Source: Caballeronia turbans (lineage in GTDB: Bacteria > Pseudomonadota > Gammaproteobacteria > Burkholderiales > Burkholderiaceae). Taken from it: a stretch of 64,000 bases of DNA. Shown piece by piece: positions 7,382 through 15,768 of the stretch; the stretch's first letter is position 1, and each line of letters begins with the position of its first letter. The notes beneath the pieces are model-generated. The model was not told the origin of the DNA. It worked only from the letters and a program-made list of their open reading frames with translations, and searched no databases. The translations under genes were made by a program, and so were the position numbers. The stretch spans positions 124,001-188,000 of the forward strand of contig FCOD02000011.1 in NCBI GenBank assembly GCA_001544655.2, read 5' to 3'.

Positions 7382-9778
7382 ATGAGTCAGACACCGTTGC
7401 CCATCTCCGCCGCCGTGGACCCCGACCTCGAAATCGATCAGGATTCCCTGCTCGATGCGGACAAGCCGCATGCGGCGCGCAAGTACATCGACGCGGTCCT
7501 CGAACAGTCCTTCCGCCATCTGTTCGGCCCGACCGCCACGCCGGAGCAGCCGCGCAAGCACGACGTCGTTTCCATCGCGAAACTGACGAACGCGCTAGCG
7601 AGCTACATCACCCCGGAAGAGATCAAGGAAGTCAAGGCGGCTTTCCACTTCAGCGACGAAGCGCACCTCGGGCAGTATCGCCAGAGCGGTGAGCCGTACA
7701 TCACGCATCCGGTCGCGGTCGCGGAAATCTGCGCGGGCTGGAAGCTCGACGCGCAATCGATCATGGCGGCCTTGCTGCACGACGTGATCGAAGACCAGGG
7801 TGTGACCAAGACCGAGATCGCGGAGCGCTTCGGCGCGAAGGTCGCGGAACTGGTCGACGGCTTGTCCAAGCTGGACAAGATGGAATTTCGCAATCGCGAG
7901 GAAGCGCAGGCGGAGAACTTCCGCAAGATGCTGCTCGCGATGGCGCGCGACGTGCGCGTCATTCTGGTCAAGCTCGCTGACCGGCTACACAACATGCGCA
8001 CGCTCGGCGCGGTCCCGCCGGAGAAGCGCCGGCGTGTGGCGCGCGAGACGCTGGATATCTACGCGCCGATAGCCCACCGGCTCGGCCTGAACAACACGTA
8101 TCGCGAGCTGCAGGATCTGTCCTTCGCGAACTTCAATCCGAACCGGTACGCGACGCTCGAAAAAGCGGTGAAGGCCGCGCGCGGGAATCGGCGCGAAGTG
8201 GTCGGCAAGATTCTCGAGACGGTGCAGCGCACCATCGCGGATGCCAAGATCAACGCGGAAGTCACCGGCCGCGAGAAAACGATCTACAGCATCTACAAGA
8301 AGATGCGCGACAAGCAGTTGTCGTTTTCACAGGTGCTCGATGTATACGGTTTTCGCGTCGTGGTCGAAAGCGCGCTGGAATGCTATACGTGCATCGGCGC
8401 GCTGCATGCGCTCTACAAGCCCGTGCCGGGCAAGTTCAAGGATTACATCGCCATTCCGAAGGTGAACGGCTATCAGTCCCTGCATACCACGCTGGTCGGT
8501 CCTTTCGGCGCGCCGATCGAGTTCCAGATCCGCACGCGCAAGATGCACGAGATCGCCGAGGCGGGCGTCGCGGCGCACTGGCTCTACAAGAACGGCGGCG
8601 CGGATCTGAACGACGTCCAGAAGCGCGCGCATCAATGGCTCAAATCGCTGCTCGATATCCAGAGCGAAGCGGGCGATTCGAGCGAATTCCTCGAGCACGT
8701 CAAGATCGACCTGTTCCCGGACGCGGTCTATGTATTCACGCCGAAGTCGAAGATCATGCCGCTGCCACGCGGCGCGACCGCGCTCGACTTCGCGTATTCG
8801 ATCCACAGCGACCTCGGCAACCAGTGCGTCGCGGTGAAGATCAACAACGAGCTCCTGCCGCTGCGCACGGAGCTGAAGAGCGGTGACATCGTCGAAGTGA
8901 TCACCGCGCCGTATTCGAAGCCCAATCCCGCGTGGCTCGGCTTCGTGCGCACCGGCAAGGCGCGCTCGGCGATCCGTCACTATCTGAAGACGATGCGCCT
9001 GAACGAGTCCGTCCAGTTGGGCGAGCGGCTCGTCGATCAGAGTCTCAAGGGCTACGGTCTTGCGCTCTCGGACGTCACGCCGGAAGTGTGGGAAAGGCTC
9101 GTGCAGTGGACCGGCAACAAGACGCGGCAGGAAATCTTCGCCGATATCGGTCTCGGCCGGCGCGTGGCGGCGGTCATGGCGAAGCGCATCGAAGTGTTGA
9201 TGAACGGCATCGCCGATGACGACGAGCATCCTCATCGCGAGCATCACAACACCAATACCGCGCCGCCGGTGGTCATCACGGGCACGGAGGGCATGTCGGT
9301 GCAGTTGTCGCCGTGCTGCCGCCCGATTCCCGGCGATGACATCATGGGTTACATCGGCATCGGGCTCGGCATGGCGATTCACACGACGGAATGCCGCGTC
9401 GCGCAACGGATTCACCGGCGCGATCCGGGCCGCTGGATCGATGTCGCGTGGGCGCCGCAGCCCGGACGTCTGTTCGATGTCGCCGTAAAGGTACTCGTGA
9501 AGAACACGAAGGGCGTCTTCGCGCGCGTGGCGGCGGATATCACGTCGGCCGACGCGAACATCGTGCATATCGCCATGGACGAAGACGTGTCGCAGGAAGC
9601 GAAACTCTTGCGCTTCGTGATCCAGGTGAGCGACCGCGTGCATCTGGCGAACGTCATGCGCCGCGTACGCACCAATCCGGACGTCATGCGCATTGCGCGC
9701 GAGCGCCCGAGCGACGAACCGCATCACCGCAATCAGGACGGCGGCATGCGCATCGACCGCGAGCGCGCCGATTACTGA
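7382..9778 (+). CDS. spoT: Bifunctional (p)ppGpp synthetase/hydrolase SpoT (798 aa)
   Basis: The enzyme makes and degrades (p)ppGpp, the stringent-response alarmone. Domains in order are an HD hydrolase with intact His133-Asp134 (HDVIED), a nucleotidyltransferase synthetase with the GYQSLHT motif, a TGS domain (about 480-540), a helical region and a C-terminal ACT domain (about 700-775). The substrate-loop motif reads KFKD, the RxKD-like form of bifunctional Rel/SpoT enzymes rather than the ExDD of RelA. GGAGGGG precedes the ATG. It follows gmk and rpoZ, so GMP supply, a ppGpp target and the alarmone enzyme are encoded together. Confidence 0.95.
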   Translation: MSQTPLPISAAVDPDLEIDQDSLLDADKPHAARKYIDAVLEQSFRHLFGPTATPEQPRKHDVVSIAKLTNALASYITPEEIKEVKAAFHFSDEAHLGQYRQSGEPYITHPVAVAEICAGWKLDAQSIMAALLHDVIEDQGVTKTEIAERFGAKVAELVDGLSKLDKMEFRNREEAQAENFRKMLLAMARDVRVILVKLADRLHNMRTLGAVPPEKRRRVARETLDIYAPIAHRLGLNNTYRELQDLSFANFNPNRYATLEKAVKAARGNRREVVGKILETVQRTIADAKINAEVTGREKTIYSIYKKMRDKQLSFSQVLDVYGFRVVVESALECYTCIGALHALYKPVPGKFKDYIAIPKVNGYQSLHTTLVGPFGAPIEFQIRTRKMHEIAEAGVAAHWLYKNGGADLNDVQKRAHQWLKSLLDIQSEAGDSSEFLEHVKIDLFPDAVYVFTPKSKIMPLPRGATALDFAYSIHSDLGNQCVAVKINNELLPLRTELKSGDIVEVITAPYSKPNPAWLGFVRTGKARSAIRHYLKTMRLNESVQLGERLVDQSLKGYGLALSDVTPEVWERLVQWTGNKTRQEIFADIGLGRRVAAVMAKRIEVLMNGIADDDEHPHREHHNTNTAPPVVITGTEGMSVQLSPCCRPIPGDDIMGYIGIGLGMAIHTTECRVAQRIHRRDPGRWIDVAWAPQPGRLFDVAVKVLVKNTKGVFARVAADITSADANIVHIAMDEDVSQEAKLLRFVIQVSDRVHLANVMRRVRTNPDVMRIARERPSDEPHHRNQDGGMRIDRERADY

Positions 9779-9840
9779 CGCGGCGCGGGTATGCGGCGTG
9801 CATGCCTGTCGTCGACTGACGAACAGGAGAGAGCGCCGCA

Positions 9841-10332
9841 ATGAACACTTCCGATCTCGAAGGCGCCACGCTCGACTATTGGGTCGCGCGCGGACTGCAC
9901 GAATTCATCCGAGAAATTCATTTCACCGACAGCGGAGAGACGCTTTCCATACGCGGCAACGACCGCGGCAAACCGTGGGACGGACGTTTCCTGCCGTCGA
10001 CGTCGTGGGACGCGGCGGCCGTCGTTCTGGAGCGCGCCTGCAAACTCGAGATGCACGATCACGGGCGCGGCGAGGTGATCTGCACCGTGAGCTTCGGCAA
10101 GGACGGCAAGCCTGTGGAAGGGCGGGGCGCGTCGTTGCGCATCGCGCTGCTGCGCGCCTTTGTCCGGCACGCATTCGGCGATACCGTCGACGATGAGTTC
10201 CTGCGCCGTTCGCAGACTTTGCTCGGCACGCGGGTGGAGCCGATCGGGGAATCGAGCGCGGTGGCGTCGGTGGAGGATGTGCCGAGGCCTGAGTTGCATA
10301 TCGGCGATATCGGCTCTGTACCGCGGCAATAG
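9841..10332 (+). CDS. NinX-like (DUF2591) protein (163 aa)
   Basis: The first 110 residues resemble phage NinX/DUF2591 proteins: an N-terminal LEGATLDYWVARGL segment, then a patterned alpha/beta domain with PSTSWDAAA and a helix ALLRAFVRHAFGD. The biochemical role of the family is not known. AGGAGAG lies before the ATG. It follows spoT by 62 bases and precedes a pair of identical tRNA-Arg genes, so it may be a domesticated phage gene. Family assignment is by pattern only. Confidence 0.7.
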   Translation: MNTSDLEGATLDYWVARGLHEFIREIHFTDSGETLSIRGNDRGKPWDGRFLPSTSWDAAAVVLERACKLEMHDHGRGEVICTVSFGKDGKPVEGRGASLRIALLRAFVRHAFGDTVDDEFLRRSQTLLGTRVEPIGESSAVASVEDVPRPELHIGDIGSVPRQ

Positions 10333-10360
10333 ACGACTTCCTAGCTTCGCGGCAAACAAA

Positions 10361-10386
10361 AAGGGCCTTCCGTATGGAAGGCCCTT
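10361..10386 (-). terminator. Rho-independent terminator after the tRNA-Arg pair
   Basis: A perfect 11-bp stem (10361-10371 with 10376-10386) with a 4-base loop is followed on the minus strand by TTTGTTTG, eight bases past the 3' end of the second tRNA-Arg. It may also stop plus-strand reading from the NinX-like gene. Confidence 0.8.
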
Positions 10387-10393
10387 CGAAAGA

Positions 10394-10470
10394 TGGCGCG
10401 GCTGGCAGGATTCGAACCCACGACCCCTTGGTTCGTAGCCAAGTACTCTATCCAACTGAGCTACAGCCGC
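10394..10470 (-). tRNA. tRNA-Arg(ACG), second copy in transcript order
   Basis: The 77-base minus-strand sequence has a 7-bp acceptor stem (GCGGCTG/CAGCCGC), anticodon loop CTACGAA (anticodon ACG, normally modified to ICG and reading CGU/CGC/CGA), a GGTTCGAATCC T-arm and encoded CCA. It is identical to the copy at 10571-10647. Confidence 0.97.
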
Positions 10471-10519
10471 ACGCAAAACGGTACTGCTTAAACTGCACTG
10501 CGCTTCTGGTTAAGCGCTT

Positions 10520-10562
10520 GATCTTTTCATCGAGCGGCGCGACCGCCGAACGTGAAAAGATC
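10520..10562. repeat. Long inverted repeat between the two tRNA-Arg genes
   Basis: The 10-base arms GATCTTTTCA (10520-10529) and TGAAAAGATC (10553-10562) are perfectly complementary. They enclose a second stem (GCGG/CCGC, 10534-10537 and 10543-10546). There is no T-run, so it is not a typical terminator. In the primary transcript it would be a large hairpin separating the two tRNAs and may guide processing. Confidence 0.6.
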
Positions 10563-10570
10563 AGAATAGG

Positions 10571-10647
10571 TGGCGCGGCTGGCAGGATTCGAACCCACGA
10601 CCCCTTGGTTCGTAGCCAAGTACTCTATCCAACTGAGCTACAGCCGC
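10571..10647 (-). tRNA. tRNA-Arg(ACG), first copy in transcript order
   Basis: All 77 bases are identical to the downstream copy at 10394-10470, including anticodon ACG and the encoded CCA. The tandem pair points to recent duplication or gene conversion and gives extra capacity for CGC codons, which dominate in this GC-rich genome. Confidence 0.97.
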
Positions 10648-10820
10648 ACGCAGAAGCGGAATTATAGCCAAGCCTGTTCCGAAATGGAAGGGGTTTTGGC
10701 CAATCTATCGAATTATCTATCAGCGTGCTTTCTACGAAAGGGGCTTCCGGCGTGGTAAGTTGCTGAGTGGAAAGCCAAGTCCCTTACCAAATTCGACATC
10801 ATCCGGCATCGAGCAGCATC

Positions 10821-11372
10821 ATGAACAAGGCATTTGTGAAAGAGTCGGATGACACCGACGACGACCTCGAACTCGGCCATCCGGACGTTCCGGCGGGCAC
10901 GAAGAACTACATCACGCCGGCGGGACACAAGCGGCTGCGTGACGAACTCCTGCAGCTTCTGGATACGGAGCGCCCGGAAGTGGTCAAGCTCGTCTCCTGG
11001 GCCGCTTCCAACGGGGATCGCTCGGAGAACGGCGACTACATCTACGGCAAGCGGCGGCTGCGCGAGATCGATCGCCGCATCCGCTTTCTGACGAAGCGCC
11101 TGGATCTGGCGGAAGTCGTGGACAGCAGCAAGCAGGAGAACGTGGATCAGGTGTTCTTCGGCGCGACGGTCGACTACGCGGGCGAAGACGGCGATGTGAA
11201 GACGGTGACGATCGTCGGCGTGGACGAGGTGAATCTGGAGGTCGGCTATGTGAGCTGGATCTCGCCGGTCGCGCGGGCGCTGTTGAAGGCGAAGATCGGC
11301 GACACGGTCGCGCTGCATACGCCGGCGGGCGTGCAGCAGATCGACATTCTGGATGTGCGGTATCCGCATTGA
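10821..11372 (+). CDS. greB: Transcription elongation factor GreB (183 aa)
   Basis: GreB enters the RNA polymerase secondary channel and stimulates cleavage of backtracked RNA. The protein has an N-terminal coiled coil with the GDRSENGDYIYGKRRLREID segment, where the acidic tip residues act, and a C-terminal FKBP-like domain ending at ILDVRYPH. I start at ATG 10821 (MNKAFVKES); the frame is open 54 bases further up but the extension lacks conservation-like features. A shared terminator follows, facing the porin gene. Confidence 0.93.
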   Translation: MNKAFVKESDDTDDDLELGHPDVPAGTKNYITPAGHKRLRDELLQLLDTERPEVVKLVSWAASNGDRSENGDYIYGKRRLREIDRRIRFLTKRLDLAEVVDSSKQENVDQVFFGATVDYAGEDGDVKTVTIVGVDEVNLEVGYVSWISPVARALLKAKIGDTVALHTPAGVQQIDILDVRYPH

Positions 11373-11395
11373 TCTGAAGTCGGCGTACAGACAAA

Positions 11396-11421
11396 AAAAG
11401 CCGCTCCGAAGAGCGGCTTTT
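11396..11421. terminator. Bidirectional terminator between greB and the porin gene
   Basis: The stem AAAAGCCGCTC / GAGCGGCTTTT with a CGAA loop has A residues on its left and T residues on its right, so it can end both converging genes. Confidence 0.85.
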
Positions 11422-11445
11422 CTACAGCAGGACTGCCTGTGAAGC

Positions 11446-12588
11446 TTAGAAGCGGTGACGCATGCCAACCGTAGCCGAAACCTGGTTGCCGTTCGACGAC
11501 ATGCCCACGCCGTTGATCACAGCACCGATCGGCAGGCCGTCCTGGTCGGTCATGTGCTGGTATTCGCCTTGCAGGTACACGTCGGTACGCTTCGACAGCG
11601 CGTACGCCGTTTGCAGGCTGACCTGGTGGAACTTCGGCTTCTCGCCGTCGATACGGCTGTCGGTGTAGGTGTAAGCACCCGCGATCGACAGAGCCGGCGT
11701 CAGGTTGTAGCGGCCGTTGACTTCGTAGTTGGTGAAGCGAACGTGGCCGTCGGTCAAGTTGATCGAGCCAGCGCCTTGCGAGCCGACGTTGGTGATCGAC
11801 GAAGCGTTGTCCAGCATCGTCTGCGTGAACACGAAGCCGACCGTTGCCGGGCCGAACGCGTAGTTCAGGCCACCGCCGAAGATGCGCTGACGGCCAGCGA
11901 CGAACGGCGTGTTGTCGGTCGTGATCGCGCCGCCGACGTTGTTGGTCGGCGAGCCGACGTTGTTCAACTGCATGTACGCGGCCGCAACGTTCAACGGACC
12001 GTAGTTGTACGACGCGCCGACGCTGTATGCACGGTTATCCGCAAAGCCGCCTGCTTCGTTCGAGAAGCCGTACATCGCGCCCAGCTTGAAGCCGGCGTAG
12101 TTCGCGCTCGTGTACTTGACCGAGTTGTTGACGCGGAACGTGTTGTCGAGGTTGTCGTTGTCGAACGGGTGGGCGAACTGCGTGCCGCCGTATTGCGTGC
12201 CCGTCAGAGCCAGAGGTCCGAGGAAGTCAACGACCGAGTCATATTGACGGCCCAGGGTCACCGCGCCGAACTGGTTGCTCGACAGACCGACGAATGCCTG
12301 ACGGCCGAACTCGCGACCACCTTGGCCATTCGTGCCGTTCATGATGTTGAAGCCGTTCTCCAACGTGAAGATCGCCTTCAGGCCGCCGCCGAGGTCTTCG
12401 GAACCACGCAGGCCCCAACGGCTACCGTTCACGGAACCGCTCGTCGCCTTCCAGTTGCTGTGGCCTTGCTGGTTGTTCGTGTAGGTGATGCCCGCATCGA
12501 TCAGGCCATACAGCGTGACGCTGCTTTGCGCGTGGGCGGCGGTAGCAAAAACGCCCGTCAGGGCAGCGACCATAAGAGTCTTTTTCAT
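11446..12588 (-). CDS. Outer-membrane general porin, Burkholderia type (380 aa)
   Basis: This is a trimeric outer-membrane beta-barrel for diffusion of small hydrophilic solutes. The signal peptide ends at Ala-His-Ala (about residue 20), and the mature protein starts QSSVTLYGLIDAG, the hallmark of Gram_neg_porin proteins. It continues with alternating beta-strand sequence and finishes with a C-terminal Phe (GMRHRF), the barrel-assembly signal. The upstream open frame is longer, but the ATG at 12588 begins the signal peptide and has GGAG about ten bases upstream. Codon use is strongly biased, as expected for an abundant protein. A long leader separates it from its likely promoter. Confidence 0.95.
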   Translation of the reverse strand: MKKTLMVAALTGVFATAAHAQSSVTLYGLIDAGITYTNNQQGHSNWKATSGSVNGSRWGLRGSEDLGGGLKAIFTLENGFNIMNGTNGQGGREFGRQAFVGLSSNQFGAVTLGRQYDSVVDFLGPLALTGTQYGGTQFAHPFDNDNLDNTFRVNNSVKYTSANYAGFKLGAMYGFSNEAGGFADNRAYSVGASYNYGPLNVAAAYMQLNNVGSPTNNVGGAITTDNTPFVAGRQRIFGGGLNYAFGPATVGFVFTQTMLDNASSITNVGSQGAGSINLTDGHVRFTNYEVNGRYNLTPALSIAGAYTYTDSRIDGEKPKFHQVSLQTAYALSKRTDVYLQGEYQHMTDQDGLPIGAVINGVGMSSNGNQVSATVGMRHRF

Positions 12589-12798
12589 CTTTGTAACTCC
12601 GAGAGCAGATTGGGCCGGGGACCCAGGCTTTGAGGAAACCTCGCTCCGGCGCGCTGCGAGAGGCGCGGGCGGATGAGCAATGCATCGAGATGCGATACAT
12701 TTGTTTCCGGACCAGACGAAGTGTAAAGACGGCGTTACAGGCGGGGCCTTCCAATTTCCACAATAAACCATTGTTGATGCGGCAATGATCGCCGCGGC

Positions 12799-12818
12799 GT
12801 ATATTTTTCTTTATATAC
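12799..12818. repeat. Inverted repeat near the porin promoter
   Basis: GTATAT and ATATAC flank an 8-base T-rich spacer, about 220 bases upstream of the porin ATG and just past the predicted transcription start. It could be a regulator site or simply AT-rich leader sequence. Confidence 0.3.
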
Positions 12819-12832
12819 AATGATTTATCGGC

Positions 12833-12861
12833 GAATAAAGTCGTACGGGCGAAGGTGTCAA
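12833..12861 (-). promoter_or_regulatory. Likely sigma-70 promoter of the porin gene
   Basis: On the minus strand a perfect TTGACA (12861-12856) is followed after 17 bases by TTATTC (12838-12833), giving a transcript start near 12826 and an untranslated leader of about 240 bases. The -10 match is modest, so the assignment rests on the -35 box and the spacing. Confidence 0.4.
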
Positions 12862-13003
12862 CCAAACGACGTTGCGCTTGCGCGACATGATTCGTGACAA
12901 TAAATAACGGAAAATTTCTAAAACGGGATTGTTGAGATATTTGAAACAGAAGTTTGCGAGTTTTGCGGGTAATTAATGCGGGCCGCATCGCTATACTGTC
13001 GTT

Positions 13004-13087
13004 TCTGCTTTCCGAAGCAGACTTTTTCGTTGACGGAAAAGATCTCCAAACTTTGTCAGCGCGACTTCCCGGTCGCGCTTTTTTTTG
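13004..13087 (+). ncRNA. Candidate small regulatory RNA (about 84 nt)
   Basis: A -10-like TATACT at 12992-12997 is followed by a hairpin CTGCTT-TCCG-AAGCAG (13005-13020), an unpaired segment of about 37 bases, and a perfect 8-bp terminator stem with eight T residues. No ribosome site or open frame spans it. This is the layout of an Hfq-type small RNA. The -35 region is weak, and the RNA family is unknown to me. Confidence 0.45.
13058..13086 (+). terminator. Rho-independent terminator, plus strand
   Basis: AGCGCGAC and GTCGCGCT pair perfectly around a 6-base loop and are followed by an unbroken T run (13079-13086). No protein gene lies upstream on this strand, so it probably ends the small RNA. 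Confidence 0.8.
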
Positions 13088-14003
13088 CTCGATCGAGTCG
13101 GGCGTCGTCGTTCGTGAGAAGGTCGCTGTGAGGCGGCGTCGCCCGGTCCTTCACCACGGGGTGCGTTGCATCCATGGGCGACGAGAGGAGGTCCTGCCAG
13201 TGATCGCCCTGCCGGGCGGGATTTTAATCAAGCGACGAACGGATCTCAGCCGCCTCTGTGATCGAGGGCGCGGCAAGCGATCTCAACCATTGCGCGAATC
13301 GACCCAGTTAAATATTGTTGGTCGCCTCCGTTACATTCAACCGGTGAGTCAGTTTCATGTTGCTTAACGCTGGAGGATCGGGCAAGACGAGCAAACATTT
13401 ACGAATCGAATAATCCTGTTTGATTGCATTTGGCGAGTCCATGTACGGTGAAATATTGTCCGAGAAACTGGGAGTGCGGATATTGCTCGACAATCCTTTT
13501 AAAGGATCTTGTTTCGAGTACGACGTGATATCTACTGAGGAGCGGATGATTTAGTTTATGCCGAAGCTGCGCTGAAAATTATTCAGTTCTAATAGCCGGA
13601 TTTTCGTTCTGCCGAGCCTAAAACCCGCGAGCGGCGAACACTACTCGCGACAGCCGTCCGGCGCGGCGCCAAGCCCGGCACCGGTGCGCCCGAGTGTCCA
13701 GCCGCGATGCCTGAACTTGCAGCGCCGATCGGATCAATCCACCTTGCTCGTAAAAGATCCGATTTTGTTAATCAGCAAATGCCTTTACGGGTTATCCGCT
13801 ATTGCGAGAAAAATAAATCAGCGCGTGCTTAATAATAAAAGACTGAAAGACCGCAGTTTTATAGAGCTCCTTCGCTTCAAATCATCGCATCGCGGCAAGT
13901 AAGCCGCGAAGCAGCTTCCCTGAGCCAAGCCCGCCAACCTGTGCTGCGTTAGAATGGGCAATCCCGCCAACGCTCCAGGCCAGAGCCGCCACCGTCGTCC
14001 ACG

Positions 14004-15149
14004 ATGCATCCCGAACTGCCCACGAGTCTTGCCTTTCCCTCCGAGCCCATCGTCTTTGTCGATCTTGAAACGACCGGCGCAACGTTCGGCGTGGACCGCA
14101 TCACTGAAATCGGCATCGTGGAAGTGTGGCCATTGGGCGTTTCGCAATGGACATCGCTGGTCAATCCGCAAAGGCCGATTCCCGCGTTCGTGCAGCAGTT
14201 GACCGGAATCACCGACGCGATGGTGCGCGATGCCCCGACGTTCGAACAACTCGCATCCGGTCTGCTAGAGCGGTTGAATGGCCGGCTCTTCGTCGCGCAT
14301 AACGCGCACTTTGACCACGGCTTCCTCAAGGGCGAATTCAGGCGCATGGGGCTTCGCTTCGCACCCGACGTGCTCTGCACGGTGCAGCTTTCCCGCGCGG
14401 TCTATCCGGCGCAAAGCCGTCACGGACTCGATGCGCTCATCGAGCGTCACGCGCTCGTGCCTTCGGCGCGGCACCGAGCGCTCGCCGACGCCGATCTGCT
14501 CTGGCAATTCTGGCAACATCTGCATCGCGCGATCGCGCCGGATGCCATGCGCGCGCACCTCGAACGCGTGACGCGCCGGTTCCAGCTCGCGGCGCATATC
14601 GACGAAGACACGATCGAGCAGATCGCCGCGGGTTGTGGCGTCTACATGTTCTATGGCGACGACGACACGCCGCTCTATGCCGGCAGAAGCGTGCGATTGC
14701 GGCAGCGCGTGCGCTCGCATCTCGTCGGGCCGCGGCGCTCGGCAAAAGATCTGCGGCTGGCGGCGCTCGTGCGCCGCCTCGAGTGGAGGGCGACGGGCGG
14801 CGAAATCGGCGCGCTGCTGGCCGAGGCGCAATGGATCGCAAACGCGCGTCCGGCGCATAATCGCGCGCTGAAATCGCGTCCGGGCGATGTTCGCGGCGCG
14901 TCGTGGCCTTACACGGGCGCGATCGCCATCGAAGAACGCGACGAAGCGTCGGGGCAACCCGCATGGCATGTCATCGACAACTGGTGCTATCTCGGCACCA
15001 TCGACGCGCTCGGCCAGGCTGGCGCACTGCACGCGAGCGTCGATTCGCCCGCATTCGAGCTGTCGACCTATCGCATCTTGAGCGAGCGTCTCGCGCGCGG
15101 GCTCGTCGTGACGCCGCTCGCCTGCGCAACGCTCGCGTCCACAGTCTGA
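14004..15149 (+). CDS. DnaQ-like 3'-5' exonuclease fused to a GIY-YIG nuclease domain (381 aa)
   Basis: Residues 15-185 form a DEDDh exonuclease related to the proofreading subunit of DNA polymerase III: FVDLETTGA supplies the first acidic pair, NAHFDHGFL the third motif, and HRALADAD the last His and Asp. Residues 200-290 form a GIY-YIG domain like that of UvrC and Cho, with GVYMF and LYAGRSVRLRQRVRSHL. Such fusions are known in proteobacteria and actinobacteria and are thought to act in DNA repair, but the substrate is unsettled. The C-terminal 90 residues match no domain I know. Two ATGs are possible near the start; 14004 is the first in frame. Confidence 0.85.
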   Translation: MHPELPTSLAFPSEPIVFVDLETTGATFGVDRITEIGIVEVWPLGVSQWTSLVNPQRPIPAFVQQLTGITDAMVRDAPTFEQLASGLLERLNGRLFVAHNAHFDHGFLKGEFRRMGLRFAPDVLCTVQLSRAVYPAQSRHGLDALIERHALVPSARHRALADADLLWQFWQHLHRAIAPDAMRAHLERVTRRFQLAAHIDEDTIEQIAAGCGVYMFYGDDDTPLYAGRSVRLRQRVRSHLVGPRRSAKDLRLAALVRRLEWRATGGEIGALLAEAQWIANARPAHNRALKSRPGDVRGASWPYTGAIAIEERDEASGQPAWHVIDNWCYLGTIDALGQAGALHASVDSPAFELSTYRILSERLARGLVVTPLACATLASTV

Positions 15150-15156
15150 CGCGCGA

Positions 15157-15759
15157 TCACCCGACCGCGCCCACGCCGCCCGACGCGCATACGTGCGAAA
15201 GCGCGCGCATGAGCGGGGCGTTCATCGACGAGTTGTAGCGCGTCAAATGCTTCCATCGCGCGACGCTCTCGGCGAGTCGCACCGGGCAGTCCTCCGCATG
15301 ACGAATCGGCTCGACATGCGCAAGCGCCGACATGAGCGATTGCGTGAGCCGATCCAGCTTCGGTCGCGTCTCGTTGACGAGATCGGGCGGCGACGCTTCC
15401 GGCGCCGCCTTCAGCGCGCGCCAGTTGGCGAAGAGTGCGTTCTGTACATCCTTGCTGGCTTCGATCTGATCGCGGAAAAACTGCCGCGCGAATTCAGGAT
15501 CGACTTGCGCGGCCGACGCCTTTTCCTCGACGTGTTTGAGCAACGCCTCTTCACGCGGCGCGTCAGTGATCGGCTCGTGATGGGCCCACTTCCAGCGCGC
15601 GACCGGTTCCGCGAGCGCGAGCCGTTGCGAGACGAGCGCGATGACGTTGGTGAAGGGTGTGTCGTCGCCGTCCGCGTGAACGGACGCGGGCGCGGCGAGT
15701 GCGAGCACGCAGGTAACTGCGGCAAAGGCGAGGAGGGATGAATTCGATCGGCGGCGCAT
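15157..15759 (-). CDS. Exported chorismate mutase, AroQ-gamma type (200 aa)
   Basis: The protein would convert chorismate to prephenate outside the cytoplasm. A signal peptide (basic RRR, then an Ala/Leu/Val-rich stretch, cleavage after Val-His-Ala near residue 28) precedes an all-alpha domain. Typical AroQ-gamma elements are RLALAEPVARWKW, the RQFFRDQIEASKDVQN helix with its catalytic Arg and Lys, and a C-terminal Cys pair. I place the start at ATG 15759; the open frame runs 47 codons further through a 12-bp tandem repeat. It ends eight bases from the convergent nuclease gene. Confidence 0.8.
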   Translation of the reverse strand: MRRRSNSSLLAFAAVTCVLALAAPASVHADGDDTPFTNVIALVSQRLALAEPVARWKWAHHEPITDAPREEALLKHVEEKASAAQVDPEFARQFFRDQIEASKDVQNALFANWRALKAAPEASPPDLVNETRPKLDRLTQSLMSALAHVEPIRHAEDCPVRLAESVARWKHLTRYNSSMNAPLMRALSHVCASGGVGAVG

Positions 15760-15768
15760 CGGTATGCG

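Larger units (their letters stand above)
12589..14003. other. 1.4-kb AT-rich intergenic region without a convincing protein gene
   Basis: This is the longest gene-free stretch in the window and its composition is visibly more A/T-rich than the surroundings, especially 12760-12960 and 13300-13900. Short open frames exist on both strands but lack ribosome sites and plausible codon use. It holds the porin promoter and leader, an inverted repeat (GTATAT/ATATAC, 12799-12818), and a likely small RNA at 13004-13087. The rest, 13090-14003, shows no feature I can support and may be the decayed remnant of acquired DNA. Confidence 0.6.

Noticed and set aside
13308-13902. Short frames (61 and 72 codons) in the AT-rich island
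   Set aside because: They lack ribosome sites, their sequences look random and codon use differs from real genes here.
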